Notes: generated by a model not told the origin, from the letters alone. A DNA stretch of 64,000 nt from Streptomyces sp. NBC_00513 (GCF_041431415.1 NZ_CP107845.1:1860001-1924000), one strand, 5' to 3'. Numbered from the stretch's first letter, positions 51,528-60,661 are shown. Made by a program: numbers and translations.

Positions 51528-52066
51528 AGGTTTCCTTCCACGTAAGCGGCTGCACGCCTTATGACGTCCGGCCGATCCTTGAACTGCCCCAAGGCTGCGT
51601 TGCAGCTGAAGCACAGCACGCCTCGGACCTTACCCGTCTGATGATCGTGATCCACATGCTCGGCCGGACCGGTTCGGCACAGCAGACACGAACCACCCTG
51701 CGCCTCGATCATCGCGTCACGCTCGGCCTCGGTAATGCCGTATTTGCGTTTGAAGTAGCTCGCCCGGTTGCGCTGCGTCCTGCATACGCGGCAGTAACTG
51801 GACCAACCGTCCGAGGTGGTCTTGTTCCGCTCCCATTCCGAGTGCGGTTTGACCTCCCGACACTGGGGGCACCGCTTGTGACCGGACGGTACGGTCACCT
51901 TCTCCCGCACCGTCCGCCCCTTCGCTTCCTGGCGCGCCTTGTAGTAGTCCGCAGAACACGAGCGACAGTAGGACTGCAATCCGTCGGCTATGGAACGGTT
52001 ACTCGCATATTCCGACCGCGGCCTGTCCTGCTTGCACCTCGAGCACCGCTTGGTGATCCCTGCCAA
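51479..52066 (-). CDS. Endonuclease VII-like HNH protein with duplicated zinc ribbons, overlapping prcB
   Basis: 195 residues. Two tandem zinc ribbons with identical spacing (C8-x2-C11...C34-x2-C37 and C66-x2-C69...C92-x2-C95) precede a recombination-endonuclease VII domain: C127-x2-C130, [20 protein letters not shown] with C152/C155. H137, D139, H140, D141 and H142 are candidates for metal and catalysis. Starts at a TTG (52066); the frame is closed shortly upstream. Its last 49 bases are shared with prcB. Sits between pup and prcB on the same strand, 39 bases after pup. Function in the proteasome context unknown; a DNA-repair role is possible. Confidence 0.88.
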   Translation of the reverse strand: MAGITKRCSRCKQDRPRSEYASNRSIADGLQSYCRSCSADYYKARQEAKGRTVREKVTVPSGHKRCPQCREVKPHSEWERNKTTSDGWSSYCRVCRTQRNRASYFKRKYGITEAERDAMIEAQGGSCLLCRTGPAEHVDHDHQTGKVRGVLCFSCNAALGQFKDRPDVIRRAAAYVEGNLWNPTLVAQGVYRQPS

Positions 52067-52105
52067 CTACCGCACGCCCCCCTGCGATTCGAAGGTCAAA
52101 TGGCC

Positions 52106-52318
52106 TTACTGGCCACCCTTCTGCACGAAGGACCGCACGAAATCCTCGGCATTCTCCTCGAGGACATCGTCAATCTCGTCAAGTACCGAGTCGACGTCGT
52201 CGGAGAGTTTTTCCTGGCGCTCCTTGAGGTCGGTCGATTCCTCGACCGCCGCCTCCTCGACCTCCTCGGTCGAGCGCGTCGCCTTCTGCTGTCCGCCGCC
52301 GGTGTCCTTGGTCGCCAT
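52106..52318 (-). CDS. pup: Prokaryotic ubiquitin-like protein Pup
   Basis: 70 residues, disordered and acidic. The Mpa-binding helix is in LKERQEKLSDDVDSVLDEID. C-terminus FVQKGGQ ends in Gln, so Dop must deamidate it before ligation. The ATG at 52318 has GAGG 5 bases upstream. Confidence 0.99.
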   Translation of the reverse strand: MATKDTGGGQQKATRSTEEVEEAAVEESTDLKERQEKLSDDVDSVLDEIDDVLEENAEDFVRSFVQKGGQ

Positions 52319-52354
52319 GTCTACCTCACCCCGCTCGGTTCGCACGCTCATGTC

Positions 52355-52380
52355 GAGAGACCCCGGAATCGGGATCTCTC
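52355..52380 (-). promoter_or_regulatory. Hairpin and direct repeats upstream of pup
   Basis: GAGAGA-C-CCCG-GAAT-CGGG-A-TCTCTC folds into a 10-bp stem with one mismatch, 36 bases before the pup ATG. Just beyond it GACCCTAC occurs twice with a 12-base period (52388-52395, 52400-52407; GTAGGGTC on the coding strand), which may mark a pup promoter separate from dop. Confidence 0.4.
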
Positions 52381-52472
52381 AAGATCAGACCCTACGCCGG
52401 ACCCTACAAGGAGGCCCCGACATTCGTCCCGGTACTTTCACAACGTCCGGGTGACTTCATGATTCCCTCGGC

Positions 52473-52490
52473 GGGGCCTTTTCAGGCCCC
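52473..52490 (-). terminator. Weak hairpin after dop
   Basis: GGGGCC-TTTTCA-GGCCCC, a 6-bp stem 20 bases after the dop stop, before pup. It may attenuate readthrough rather than stop it. Confidence 0.45.
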
Positions 52491-52510
52491 TTCCCGGTAC
52501 CGGAATGGCC

Positions 52511-54022
52511 TCAGCGGCCCGAGAGCACCCGCACCAGTTCCTCCGCCGTCCGGCAGCGGTCCAGGAGCTCCTTCACATGGGCCCTGGTGCCCCGCAGGGG
52601 CTCCAGGGTGGGGACCCGCTGGAGCGAGTCGTGGCCCGGCAGGTCGAAGATCACCGAGTCCCACGAGGCCGCGGCCACGTCGTCGGCGTACTGCTCCAGA
52701 CACCGGCCCCGGAAGTAGGCCCGGGTGTCCTCCGGAGGCTTGCCCTCGGCCCGTTCCACGGCCGTCTCGTCCACCAGTCGCTTCATCTTGCCGCGGGCCA
52801 CCAGGCGGTTGTACAGGCCCTTCTCCGGGCGTACGTCCGCGTACTGGAGGTCCACCAGGTGCAGCCGCGCGGCGTCCCAGTCGAGGCTGTCCCGTCGGCG
52901 GTAGCCCTCCAGGATCTCCCGCTTCGCGATCCAGTCCAGCTCGCCGGAGAGGCTCATCGGGTCCGTCTCCAGCCGGCCCAGTACGTCCTCCCACCGAGCG
53001 AGGACATCCTTGGTCTGCTCGTCCGCGTCCGACCCGAAACGCTCGTCCACGTACTTCCTGGCCAGCTCGAAGTACTCCATCTGGAGTTGTACGGCGGTCA
53101 GTGTCCGCCCACTGCGCAGGGTGATCAGGTGGCCGAGGTCGGGGTCGTGGGAGACCTGGTGGAGGGTGCGCACCGGCTGGTCCACGGCCAGGTCCACGTT
53201 GATGAACCCGTCCTCGATCATCGACAGCACCAGGGCGGTGGTGCCGAGCTTGAGGTAGGTGGAGATCTCCGACAGGTTCGCGTCGCCGATGATCACGTGG
53301 AGCCGGCGGTACTTCTCGGCGTCGGAGTGGGGTTCGTCGCGGGTGTTGATGATGGGCCGCTTGAGGGTGGTCTCCAGGCCGACCTCGACTTCGAAGTAGT
53401 CCGCGCGCTGGCTGATCTGGAAGCCGTGCTCGCGGCCGTCCTGACCGATGCCGACGCGTCCCGCGCCCGTGACGACCTGCCGGGAGACGAAGAAGGGGGT
53501 CAGGTGGCGCACGATGTCCGAGAAGGGGGTCTCCCGCTTCATCAGGTAGTTCTCGTGCGTGCCGTAGGAGGCGCCCTTGTTGTCGGTGTTGTTCTTGTAG
53601 AGGTGGATCGGTTGGGCTCCGGGGAGCTGTGCGGCCCGTTCGGCGGCCTCGGCCATGATCCGTTCGCCGGCCTTGTCCCAGAGGACGGCGTCGAGCGGAT
53701 TGGTGATCTCGGGCGAGCTGTACTCGGGGTGCGCGTGGTCGACGTAGAGCCGGGCGCCGTTGGTGAGGATGACGTTGGCGAGGCCGATGTCCTCGTCGGT
53801 CAGCTGGCTGTTGTCGGCGGCCTCGCGGGCGAGGTCGAAGCCGCGGGCGTCCCGCAGCGGATTCTCCTCCTCGAAGTCCCAGCGGGCGCGGCGCGCCCGG
53901 TGCATCGCCGCCGCGTAGGCGTTGACGATCTGGGACGAGGTGAGCATGGCATTGGCGTTCGGGTGCCCCGGGACGGAGATCCCGTACTCCGTCTCGATCC
54001 CCATTACTCGCCGTACGGTCAT
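52511..54022 (-). CDS. dop: Pup deamidase/depupylase Dop
   Basis: 503 residues. Paralogue of PafA with the same fold: [99 protein letters not shown]. It carries the Dop-specific loop (about 35-80, [20 protein letters not shown]) missing from PafA. Converts Pup C-terminal Gln to Glu and removes Pup from proteins. The ATG at 54022 has AAGGAGGG upstream. Confidence 0.98.
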   Translation of the reverse strand: MTVRRVMGIETEYGISVPGHPNANAMLTSSQIVNAYAAAMHRARRARWDFEEENPLRDARGFDLAREAADNSQLTDEDIGLANVILTNGARLYVDHAHPEYSSPEITNPLDAVLWDKAGERIMAEAAERAAQLPGAQPIHLYKNNTDNKGASYGTHENYLMKRETPFSDIVRHLTPFFVSRQVVTGAGRVGIGQDGREHGFQISQRADYFEVEVGLETTLKRPIINTRDEPHSDAEKYRRLHVIIGDANLSEISTYLKLGTTALVLSMIEDGFINVDLAVDQPVRTLHQVSHDPDLGHLITLRSGRTLTAVQLQMEYFELARKYVDERFGSDADEQTKDVLARWEDVLGRLETDPMSLSGELDWIAKREILEGYRRRDSLDWDAARLHLVDLQYADVRPEKGLYNRLVARGKMKRLVDETAVERAEGKPPEDTRAYFRGRCLEQYADDVAAASWDSVIFDLPGHDSLQRVPTLEPLRGTRAHVKELLDRCRTAEELVRVLSGR

Positions 54023-54229
54023 GCGGCCCTCCTTGCCCGGCGGCGCTCCCGTTCGGGAGCGGCGCTCAAGTACCGCTGGTGCTCCGGTGCGTTTGGTGCG
54101 GTGCCCGTCCCCGCACTGCGCGACCGGCGGTACGGAAGAGCCTAGAACCACTGCGCGCTGCTGGGGAGATCATTTCAGTCATTGAATTTGCCTTGTCACC
54201 GGCTGAAAAGCAGTCGGCATAAAGCAGTC

Positions 54230-54263
54230 GGCTGCGGGTGCCCTTGGCCGGGCACCCGCAGCC
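54230..54263 (-). terminator. Terminator after mpa
   Basis: GGCTGCGGGTGCCC pairs with its complement (14 bp, loop TTGGCC), 11 bases after the mpa stop. A direct repeat AAAGCAGTCGGC lies just beyond (54207-54232 region). Confidence 0.8.
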
Positions 54264-54274
54264 GCCCCGCTTCG

Positions 54275-56041
54275 TCAGAGGTACTGACCGGTGTTTGCCA
54301 CCGTGTCGATGGAGCGGCCCGTGTCCGCGCCTTGCTTTCCGGTGACGAGCGTGCGGATGAATACGATCCGCTCGCCCTTCTTTCCGGAGATGCGGGCCCA
54401 GTCGTCCGGGTTGGTGGTGTTCGGGAGGTCCTCGTTCTCCTTGAACTCGTCCACGCAGGCCTGGAGGAGGTGGGAGACGCGGAGGCCCTTCTGCTTGTGC
54501 TCGAGGAAGGCCTTGATGGCCATCTTCTTCGCACGGTCCACGATGTTCTGGATCATCGCGCCCGAGTTGAAGTCCTTGAAGTAGAGGACTTCCTTGTCGC
54601 CGTTGGCGTACGTGACCTCGAGGAAGCGGTTCTCCTCGGTTTCGGCGTACATCTGCTCGACGACGGTCTGGATCATGCTGTGGACGGTGCCGGCCCTGGA
54701 GTCCTGGTGTTCGGACAGGTCGTCCGTGTGCAGGGGCAGGGTGGCCTTGAGGTACTTCGCGAAGATGTCCTTCGCGGCCTCGGCGTCGGGACGCTCGATC
54801 TTGATCTTCACGTCGAGACGGCCGGGGCGCAGGATGGCCGGGTCGATCATGTCCTCGCGGTTGGAGGCGCCGATGACGATGACGTTCTCCAGGCCTTCCA
54901 CGCCGTCGATCTCGGCGAGCAGCTGGGGGACGATGGTGTTCTCCACGTCCGAGCTGACGCCGGATCCGCGGGTGCGGAAGAGGGATTCCATCTCGTCGAA
55001 GAAGACGATGACGGGGGTGCCCTCGCTGGCCTTTTCACGGGCACGCTGGAAGACGAGGCGGATGTGCCGCTCGGTCTCGCCGACGTACTTGTTGAGGAGT
55101 TCGGGGCCCTTGATGTTGAGGAAGTAGGACTTCCCGGCGGGCTGGCCGGTGACCTCGGCGACCTTCTTGGCAAGGGAGTTGGCGACGGCTTTGGCGATGA
55201 GCGTCTTGCCGCAGCCGGGAGGGCCGTAGAGCAGGATGCCCTTGGGGGGCCGCAGTTCGTGTTCCTTGAAGAGGTCGGGGTGGAGGTACGGGAGCTCGAC
55301 TGCGTCGCGGATCAGCTCGATCTGGTCGCCCAGGCCGCCGATCTTGTCGTAGTCGATGTCGGGGACCTCTTCGAGGACGAGTTCCTCGACCTCGCTCTTC
55401 GGCACCACTTCGTAGACGTAGCCGGAGCGGGGTTCGAGCAGGAGGGCGTCGCCGGGGCGGATGGTGATGTCCAGGAGCGGCTCGGCGAGCCTCACCACCC
55501 TTTCCTCGTCGGTGTGCCCGACCACCAGGGCGCGCTCGCCGTCCTCGAGGATCTCCTTGAGGGTGACGATGTCCCCGGCCCGTTCGAACTCCATGGCCTC
55601 GACCACGTTGAGCGCTTCGTTGAGCATGACCTCCTGGCCGCGCCGGAGGTCTTCCGGTTCGACGCTGGGGCTCACGTTCACGCGAAGCTTTCGGCCTCCG
55701 GTGAAGATGTCGACGGTGCCGTCCTCGTTCGACTGAAGGAAGACACCGAATCCGGCCGGCGGCTGGGCGAGCCGGTCGACTTCTTCTTTGAGGGCCACGA
55801 TCTGGTCGCGGGCCTCACGGAGGGTATTCGCCAGTCGTTCGTTCTGTGTGGATACGCCGGCCAGATTTGTCTGGAGCTCGACGATCCGCTCTTCGAGAAT
55901 CCTCGCGTGCCGCGGAGAGTCGGCGAGCTTACGTCGCAGGACGGCGATTTCCTGCTCGAGATAGGCAACCTGGCCGGCGGGGTCATCAGACCCTCGCCCG
56001 GGCCGGATGCCGCGGTTGATGTCGTCGTCGTGGGCTGCCAC
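54275..56041 (-). CDS. mpa: Proteasome-associated AAA ATPase (Mpa/ARC)
   Basis: 588 residues. Coiled coil (about 22-92) that recruits Pup, OB-fold interdomain, then one AAA domain with Walker A GPPGCGKT at 273-280, Walker [10 protein letters not shown] and the second region of homology [17 protein letters not shown]. The C-terminal GQYL opens the 20S gate. GTG at 56041 (GGAGGTGAGGACC upstream) gives the Streptomyces ARC N-terminus [16 protein letters not shown]. Unfolds pupylated proteins into the proteasome. Followed by a terminator, then dop. Confidence 0.98.
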   Translation of the reverse strand: MAAHDDDINRGIRPGRGSDDPAGQVAYLEQEIAVLRRKLADSPRHARILEERIVELQTNLAGVSTQNERLANTLREARDQIVALKEEVDRLAQPPAGFGVFLQSNEDGTVDIFTGGRKLRVNVSPSVEPEDLRRGQEVMLNEALNVVEAMEFERAGDIVTLKEILEDGERALVVGHTDEERVVRLAEPLLDITIRPGDALLLEPRSGYVYEVVPKSEVEELVLEEVPDIDYDKIGGLGDQIELIRDAVELPYLHPDLFKEHELRPPKGILLYGPPGCGKTLIAKAVANSLAKKVAEVTGQPAGKSYFLNIKGPELLNKYVGETERHIRLVFQRAREKASEGTPVIVFFDEMESLFRTRGSGVSSDVENTIVPQLLAEIDGVEGLENVIVIGASNREDMIDPAILRPGRLDVKIKIERPDAEAAKDIFAKYLKATLPLHTDDLSEHQDSRAGTVHSMIQTVVEQMYAETEENRFLEVTYANGDKEVLYFKDFNSGAMIQNIVDRAKKMAIKAFLEHKQKGLRVSHLLQACVDEFKENEDLPNTTNPDDWARISGKKGERIVFIRTLVTGKQGADTGRSIDTVANTGQYL

Positions 56042-56106
56042 GGTCCTCACCTCCTCCAAGGGGAGCTGGACGCTTCCTGACCCTACCTGGGCTGGTGGTG
56101 ATTGAA

Positions 56107-56134
56107 ACCCCTAGATCACAAAGACGGTAGGGGT
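56107..56134. promoter_or_regulatory. Inverted repeat in the mpa/ferredoxin divergent region
   Basis: ACCCCTA-N14-TAGGGGT, a perfect 7-bp repeat 66 bases upstream of mpa, in the 270-base divergent gap (56042-56311). Possible operator for one or both genes. Confidence 0.4.
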
Positions 56135-56311
56135 GTGTCCGATCTTCACCCTTGCGTACTCCCTCACGCCTAGGAAATACCCACCCAGCGACATCGGAAA
56201 GCAGCCGGTTGTAAGGTCGAAGTGTTCAACACCCGTCAGGGCTCGCGCGACTTGCTGCGAGTTGCGACCGGGATGGATCACTCAGTGCAGGGAACGGCAG
56301 GAGATATGACC

Positions 56312-56626
56312 GTGCAGCAGGAGGCTCCCGCGGGCGGCGCCGGTGAGACGGATGCGTCGCTTGAGGTCTGGATCGACCAGGACCTCTGCACCGGGGACGG
56401 CATCTGCGTGCAGTACGCCCCGGAGGTGTTCGAGCTGGACATCGATGGTCTGGCGTACGTGAAGAGCCCCGAGGACGAGCTCCTGCAGGACGTGGGGGCG
56501 ACCACTCCGGTTCCCCTGACGCTGCTGCGGGACGTGGTCGACTCCGCGAAGGAATGTCCGGGTGACTGCATCCACGTAAGGCGCGTTTCGGACAGGGTCG
56601 AGGTCTACGGTCCCGACGCCGAGTGA
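56312..56626 (+). CDS. Ferredoxin, 3Fe-4S/4Fe-4S single-cluster type
   Basis: 104 residues. Cluster ligands in CTGDGIC (C-x5-C) and ECPGDCIHV near the C-terminus; VWIDQDLCTGDGICVQYAPE and FELDIDGLAYVKSPED match ferredoxins that serve cytochromes P450. GTG at 56312 is 8 bases after AGGAG; the ATG at 56306 is only 2 bases away, too close. No P450 is nearby. Divergent from mpa. Confidence 0.9.
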   Translation: MQQEAPAGGAGETDASLEVWIDQDLCTGDGICVQYAPEVFELDIDGLAYVKSPEDELLQDVGATTPVPLTLLRDVVDSAKECPGDCIHVRRVSDRVEVYGPDAE

Positions 56627-56630
56627 CGGT

Positions 56631-57245
56631 TCAAACACTTCTGGCGGTCGAGTCCGTCAGCTCCTGGCGGAATTTTCCGCCCACCCAGCGCCACTTGGAG
56701 AGCTGCTTCACATCGGGGTCGGAGCGCGGTACCTCGCGTGAGGAATAGCCGAGGAGCGTGGCGGTGACCTGCCCGTCGCTCACGGTGAGGTCGGTGGCGT
56801 TCTGTCGGCGCGCGGGGTCGAGCAGGGTGGCGACGACGCGGGGGGCGGAACCGGCGGCGGGGCCCCGGGTGAGCACGTAGATGGCGTGGGGCGGGGTTCC
56901 CGAGCCGGCGTCGCAGCGTACGGCGGCGACGGTCTCGGGGCGTCCGTCCCCGTCGAGATCGCCCTCGGCGGTGGCCGTGACGGCCTGTGCGAGGCCCCGG
57001 CAGTCCAGTGGGTACGTGAGTGCGTGCGCGTCGGGGGCGGGCTCCCGGGGTGCGCTGCGGGTTCCGGGGTTCCCGGCGGCGGACGGCGCCGCGGGGGCTC
57101 CGTTGGCGGGGTCCGGTTGCAGGAGGCCCGCTCCGGCGATGACGGCGGCCATGGCCGAGGCCGTGGCGATCCAGTGGAGGGGCCTGGCGCGGTGGTGTGC
57201 CAGGAGTTCCAGCGTGGGGGCCGGCTCGGTGGGGCTGTGCAGCAC
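56631..57245 (-). CDS. Single-pass membrane or exported hypothetical protein
   Basis: 204 residues, family not recognised. Cytosolic N-terminal 24 residues, one membrane helix (HWIATASAMAAVIAGAGLLQ), then an extracytoplasmic part with two Cys and an EF-hand-like GDLDGDGRPETVAAVRC segment that may bind calcium. The C-terminus ends in YSSREVPRSDPDVKQLSKWR and a short tail. GTG at 57245 has AGGAG upstream. Its stop is 4 bases from that of the ferredoxin gene. Confidence 0.78.
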   Translation of the reverse strand: MLHSPTEPAPTLELLAHHRARPLHWIATASAMAAVIAGAGLLQPDPANGAPAAPSAAGNPGTRSAPREPAPDAHALTYPLDCRGLAQAVTATAEGDLDGDGRPETVAAVRCDAGSGTPPHAIYVLTRGPAAGSAPRVVATLLDPARRQNATDLTVSDGQVTATLLGYSSREVPRSDPDVKQLSKWRWVGGKFRQELTDSTARSV

Positions 57246-57355
57246 GCGGGGTGTCTCCTGTGCGAAGGGTGACGGGGAGCCAGCATCGTGCCACACCTCA
57301 CACCGGGGTGGAACGGGTGGGTCCGGACGGGTCGCACGATGTCCGGTACAACGAA

Positions 57356-57409
57356 AAGGCGCCGTGGCGTAGTTCCCGAGTCGGTTCGGGAACTACGCCA
57401 CGGCGCCTT
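57356..57409 (-). terminator. 24-bp terminator after trmI
   Basis: A perfect 24-bp stem (arms 57356-57379 and 57386-57409, core GGCGCCGTGGCGTAGTTCCC) with a 6-base loop and TTTTC after it on the minus strand, 26 bases after the trmI stop. Confidence 0.88.
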
Positions 57410-57435
57410 GCTGTTGGGTCGGCGGTGGGCCGGGG

Positions 57436-58350
57436 TCAGTCGCGGTCGGCGGCGCCGCCGCGTGACTGGCTGCCGGGGCCGTCGTAGTCCTCGCCGTAGG
57501 CGCCCTTGGAGGGGCGGCGGCGGCGCATGGGGGGTTCGACTCCGTCCGCGAGGCGGCGGGCGGTGACGAGGAAGCCGGTGTGGCCGATCATCCGGTGGTC
57601 CGGGCGGACGGCCAGGCCCTCGACGTGCCAGTTTCGGATCATCGATTCCCAGGGCTGCGGTTCGGCGTAGCAGCCGAATTCGCGGATGGACTCGACGGTG
57701 CGCGAGAGCTGGGTGGTGGTGGCGACGTAGCAGCACAGGATGCCGCCGGGGACGAGGGCCTTGGAGACGGCCTCCAGGCATTCCCAGGGGGCGAGCATGT
57801 CGAGGATCACGCGGTCGACGTCGGTGTCGGACAGGTTGTCCTGGAGGTCGCCCACGGTCAGCTGCCACGCGGGGTGCGGGCCGCCGAAGTAGCGCTCGAC
57901 GTTGGCGGTCGCGATCTCGGCGAAGTCCGCGCGGCGCTCGTAGCTGTGGAGCATGCCCTGGTCGCCGATGGCGCGCAGCAGGAAGCTGCTCAGGGAGCCG
58001 GATCCGACGCCTGCCTCGACGACGCGGGCGCCGGGGAAGATGTCGGCGAAGGCCAGGATCTGGCCGGCGTCCTTGGGGTAGACCACGGCGGCACCGCGGG
58101 GCATGGACAGGACATAGTCGGGGAGCAGGGGACGCAGCGCGAGGTACGCGACGTTGCCCGTGGTACGGACAACACTGCCCTCGGGAGCACCGATCAGCTC
58201 GTCGTGCGGGAAGGAACCCTTGTGGGTGTGGAAATTCTTCCCGGCTTCGAGCGTGAACGTGTAGTGGCGGCCCTTGGGGTCGGTGAGCTGAACCTGGTCC
58301 CCGACCTCGAAGGGCCCGCGTCGGCGGGCGGCACCGGTCGGTTCGGACAT
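57436..58350 (-). CDS. trmI: tRNA (adenine-58-N1)-methyltransferase TrmI
   Basis: 304 residues. N-terminal beta domain (FEVGDQVQLTDPKGRHYTFT, then GAPEGSVVRTTGNVAYLALR), class I SAM fold: YPKDAGQILAFADIFPGARV, VEAGVGSGSLSSFLLRAIGD, SYERRADFAEIATANVERYF, VDRVILDMLAPWECLEAVSK. Methylates N1 of A58 in the tRNA T-loop. In actinomycetes it commonly neighbours the proteasome genes. No ribosome site; TACACT lies 7 bases before the ATG, so possibly leaderless. 18 bases after the protease gene. Confidence 0.96.
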   Translation of the reverse strand: MSEPTGAARRRGPFEVGDQVQLTDPKGRHYTFTLEAGKNFHTHKGSFPHDELIGAPEGSVVRTTGNVAYLALRPLLPDYVLSMPRGAAVVYPKDAGQILAFADIFPGARVVEAGVGSGSLSSFLLRAIGDQGMLHSYERRADFAEIATANVERYFGGPHPAWQLTVGDLQDNLSDTDVDRVILDMLAPWECLEAVSKALVPGGILCCYVATTTQLSRTVESIREFGCYAEPQPWESMIRNWHVEGLAVRPDHRMIGHTGFLVTARRLADGVEPPMRRRRPSKGAYGEDYDGPGSQSRGGAADRD

Positions 58351-58368
58351 GTGACCAGTGTATTGGCT

Positions 58369-59568
58369 CTAGGACTGGGGCCGCGCCATGGCCTTCACGA
58401 AGGCCTTCTCGACGTCGAGGGCGGAGAGTACGCCGTAGATCGCGCCGCCGGTTTCGACGACGAGGTATTCGGTGGCGGGGGTGGTGCGGAGGTGGTCGAG
58501 GAGTTCTTCGCCGACGAGGTCCGCGGAAACCTTCATGCCGTCGGTGAGGTCTTGGGCGAGGGTGCTGACGGCGACCCAGGGTCGGCGGTGTTCGGGGACG
58601 GAGGCGATGGCGCTCTCGCGGACGAGGGCGATGGGTTCGCCGTGGCCGTCGACGACGACGAGGGCGCGGGCGCCGGCTTCGTTGGCGCGGCGCAGGGCCT
58701 CGGAGAGGGGGGTGGCGTTCTCGACGGGGATGGCGCGGCGGGTGAGGGTGCGGGCCCGGAGCGCGGGGAGGTGTTCGCGCAGTCGGGCCATGCGCAGGCT
58801 GTTGCCGGCGCCGGTCCAGATGATGGCGGCGAGGATCGCGGCGAGCAGGGCGTCCATGACGGTGTTCATGCCGCCGATTTCCTGGGGGCGGTTGCCGATG
58901 ACGCCGGTGTGGGTGATCAGGGGCAGTCCGATGAGGACGGCGACGGCGAGGCCGCGGCCGACCCAGGCGGCGGCGACGGTGCCGGTCATGGGTTTGCCGG
59001 TGATGCCCCAGATGAGGGCGCGGAGCATGCGGCCGCCGTCGAGGGGGAGGCCGGGGAGGAGGTTGAAGGCGGCGACGAGGAGGTTGGAGATCATCAGGCC
59101 GCCGAGGAGGACGCCGGGGACGGTGGCGGGGTCGACGGCGTTCATGCCGAGGTAGAAGGCGCCGGCGAGGAGGAGGGAGAGGAGGGGGCCGACGAAGGCG
59201 AGGACGAATTCGCGGCCGGGGGTCTCGGATTCCTTCTCGATCTCGGAGACTCCGCCGAAGAACTGGAGCTGGATGCGGCGCACGGGGAGTTTGAAGCGGA
59301 GTGCGGCGATGGTGTGCGCGAGTTCGTGGACCAGGACGGAGGCGTAGAAGGCGACGGCGAAGAAGAGGGAGACGAGGTACCGGACGGGTCCGAGGTCGGG
59401 GAGTACTTGGTCCAGCTGGTCGCCGAAGACCCAGGTGATGAGGGCGGCGACGAGGAACCAGCTGGGCGAGACGTAGACGGGTACGCCGAAGGGGCGGCCC
59501 ATGAGGAGTCCGCCGCCCGGGTCGGAGCGCTTGGCTGCGCGCTCGCCGGTTTCGTCGGTGTCTGCCAC
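58369..59568 (-). CDS. Site-2-type metalloprotease (M50) with two CBS domains
   Basis: 399 residues. Zinc-binding HELAH in SVLVHELAHTIAALRF, the partner acid in NLLPGLPLDGGRMLRALIWG, several membrane helices, then two C-terminal CBS domains (about 255-395; RRAIPVENATPLSEALRRAN and VSTLAQDLTDGMKVSADLVG) that may sense adenosine ligands. Cleaves proteins within the membrane. GTG at 59568 has GAAGGA 5 bases upstream. Divergent from the RecB-like nuclease. Confidence 0.94.
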   Translation of the reverse strand: MADTDETGERAAKRSDPGGGLLMGRPFGVPVYVSPSWFLVAALITWVFGDQLDQVLPDLGPVRYLVSLFFAVAFYASVLVHELAHTIAALRFKLPVRRIQLQFFGGVSEIEKESETPGREFVLAFVGPLLSLLLAGAFYLGMNAVDPATVPGVLLGGLMISNLLVAAFNLLPGLPLDGGRMLRALIWGITGKPMTGTVAAAWVGRGLAVAVLIGLPLITHTGVIGNRPQEIGGMNTVMDALLAAILAAIIWTGAGNSLRMARLREHLPALRARTLTRRAIPVENATPLSEALRRANEAGARALVVVDGHGEPIALVRESAIASVPEHRRPWVAVSTLAQDLTDGMKVSADLVGEELLDHLRTTPATEYLVVETGGAIYGVLSALDVEKAFVKAMARPQS

Positions 59569-59704
59569 GGCTGTCCTTCGTTCGGTGCTGTCCGGCGTGG
59601 TGGGGGGCGCCGGCGGTTCGTGGGGGTTCGTCGCGGTGTGGTGGCGCGGTGTGATGCTCCGATCATGCAGTGCGAGGGGGCTCGGCGTCGATGGTATGCG
59701 TGTG

Positions 59705-59727
59705 CTGTCGGCGGCGGGTCGTAGGGT
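59705..59727 (+). promoter_or_regulatory. RecA-NDp/PafBC-type promoter of the RecB-like nuclease
   Basis: CTGTCGGCG-N8-TAGGGT fits TTGTCRGTG-N8-TANNNT with two mismatches in the upstream block, exact spacing and the preferred TAGGGT. The -10 ends 7 bases before the ATG, so transcription would begin at the start codon. Confidence 0.58.
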
Positions 59728-59734
59728 TTCACGC

Positions 59735-60661
59735 ATGACGACGAGCCCTGCCCCCGGTCCGGACGCGGCCGCTGCCGGTGCGACGCCCTCTGTGGGTGGT
59801 GGCGCGGTGCGGCCCGCTTCGCTGTCGCCTTCGCGGGCGAGCGATTTCATGCAGTGCCCGTTGCTGTACCGGTTTCGGGTGATCGACAAGTTGCCGGAGA
59901 AGCCGAGTGCGGCGGCGACGCGGGGCACGTTGGTGCACGCGGTGTTGGAGCGGCTCTTCGATCATCCGGCGGCGGAGCGGACGGCGCCGCGGGCGAAGGC
60001 GTTGATTCCGGGGCAGTGGGAGCGGTTGCTGGAGGCGAGGCCGGAGCTGACGGAGCTGTTTCCGGAGGGGGATGACGGGGCGGGGTTGGCCGGTTGGTTG
60101 ACGGAGGCCGAGGCTCTGGTGGAGCGCTGGTTCACGTTGGAGGACCCGACGCGGTTGGAGCCGGTGGAGCGGGAGTTCTTCGTGGAGACGGAGCTGGAGT
60201 CGGGGCTTCGGTTGCGGGGGATCATCGACCGGGTGGACGTGGCGCCGTCGGGTGAGGTCCGGATCGTGGACTACAAGACGGGCAAGGCGCCTCGGCCGCA
60301 GTACGCCGAGGGTGCGTTGTTCCAGATGAAGTTCTACGCGTTGGTGGTGTGGCGGTTGAAGGGGGTGGTGCCGCGCCGGTTGCAGTTGGTGTATCTGGGC
60401 AGTGGGGACGTGGTGACGTACGACCCGGTGGTCGCGGATCTGGAGCGGGTGGAGCGCAAGCTGCTGGCGCTGTGGGAGGCGATCCGGGAGGCGACGGAGA
60501 CGGGTGACTGGCGGCCGCGGCCGACGAAGCTGTGCGGCTGGTGTGATCATCAGGCGGTGTGTCCGGAGTTCGGGGGTACTCCCCCGGTCTATCCGTTGGT
60601 GATCGGGCCGAGGGCCGAGGTGCGGGTCGAGGTCGAGGCGGTACGCCCGGAGGGATCCTGA
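59735..60661 (+). CDS. RecB-like PD-(D/E)XK nuclease with probable Fe-S cluster
   Basis: 308 residues. Nuclease core RGIIDRVDVAPSGEVRIVDY, then KTGKAPRPQY (D-x-D...DYKTGK). Cys41 (SDFMQCPLLYRF) and the C-terminal C267-x2-C270-x5-C276 (LCGWCDHQAVCPEF) reproduce the iron-sulfur staple of AddB/Cas4-type nucleases. QMKFYALVVWRL is the downstream conserved helix. No helicase domain. The ATG at 59735 fits a leaderless transcript. Probably DNA repair; in Cas4-like proteins the cluster stabilises the nuclease. Confidence 0.92.
   Translation: MTTSPAPGPDAAAAGATPSVGGGAVRPASLSPSRASDFMQCPLLYRFRVIDKLPEKPSAAATRGTLVHAVLERLFDHPAAERTAPRAKALIPGQWERLLEARPELTELFPEGDDGAGLAGWLTEAEALVERWFTLEDPTRLEPVEREFFVETELESGLRLRGIIDRVDVAPSGEVRIVDYKTGKAPRPQYAEGALFQMKFYALVVWRLKGVVPRRLQLVYLGSGDVVTYDPVVADLERVERKLLALWEAIREATETGDWRPRPTKLCGWCDHQAVCPEFGGTPPVYPLVIGPRAEVRVEVEAVRPEGS

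Noticed and set aside
52459..54145. Overlapping plus-strand frames across dop.
   Set aside because: Antisense shadows without ribosome sites or recognisable domains.
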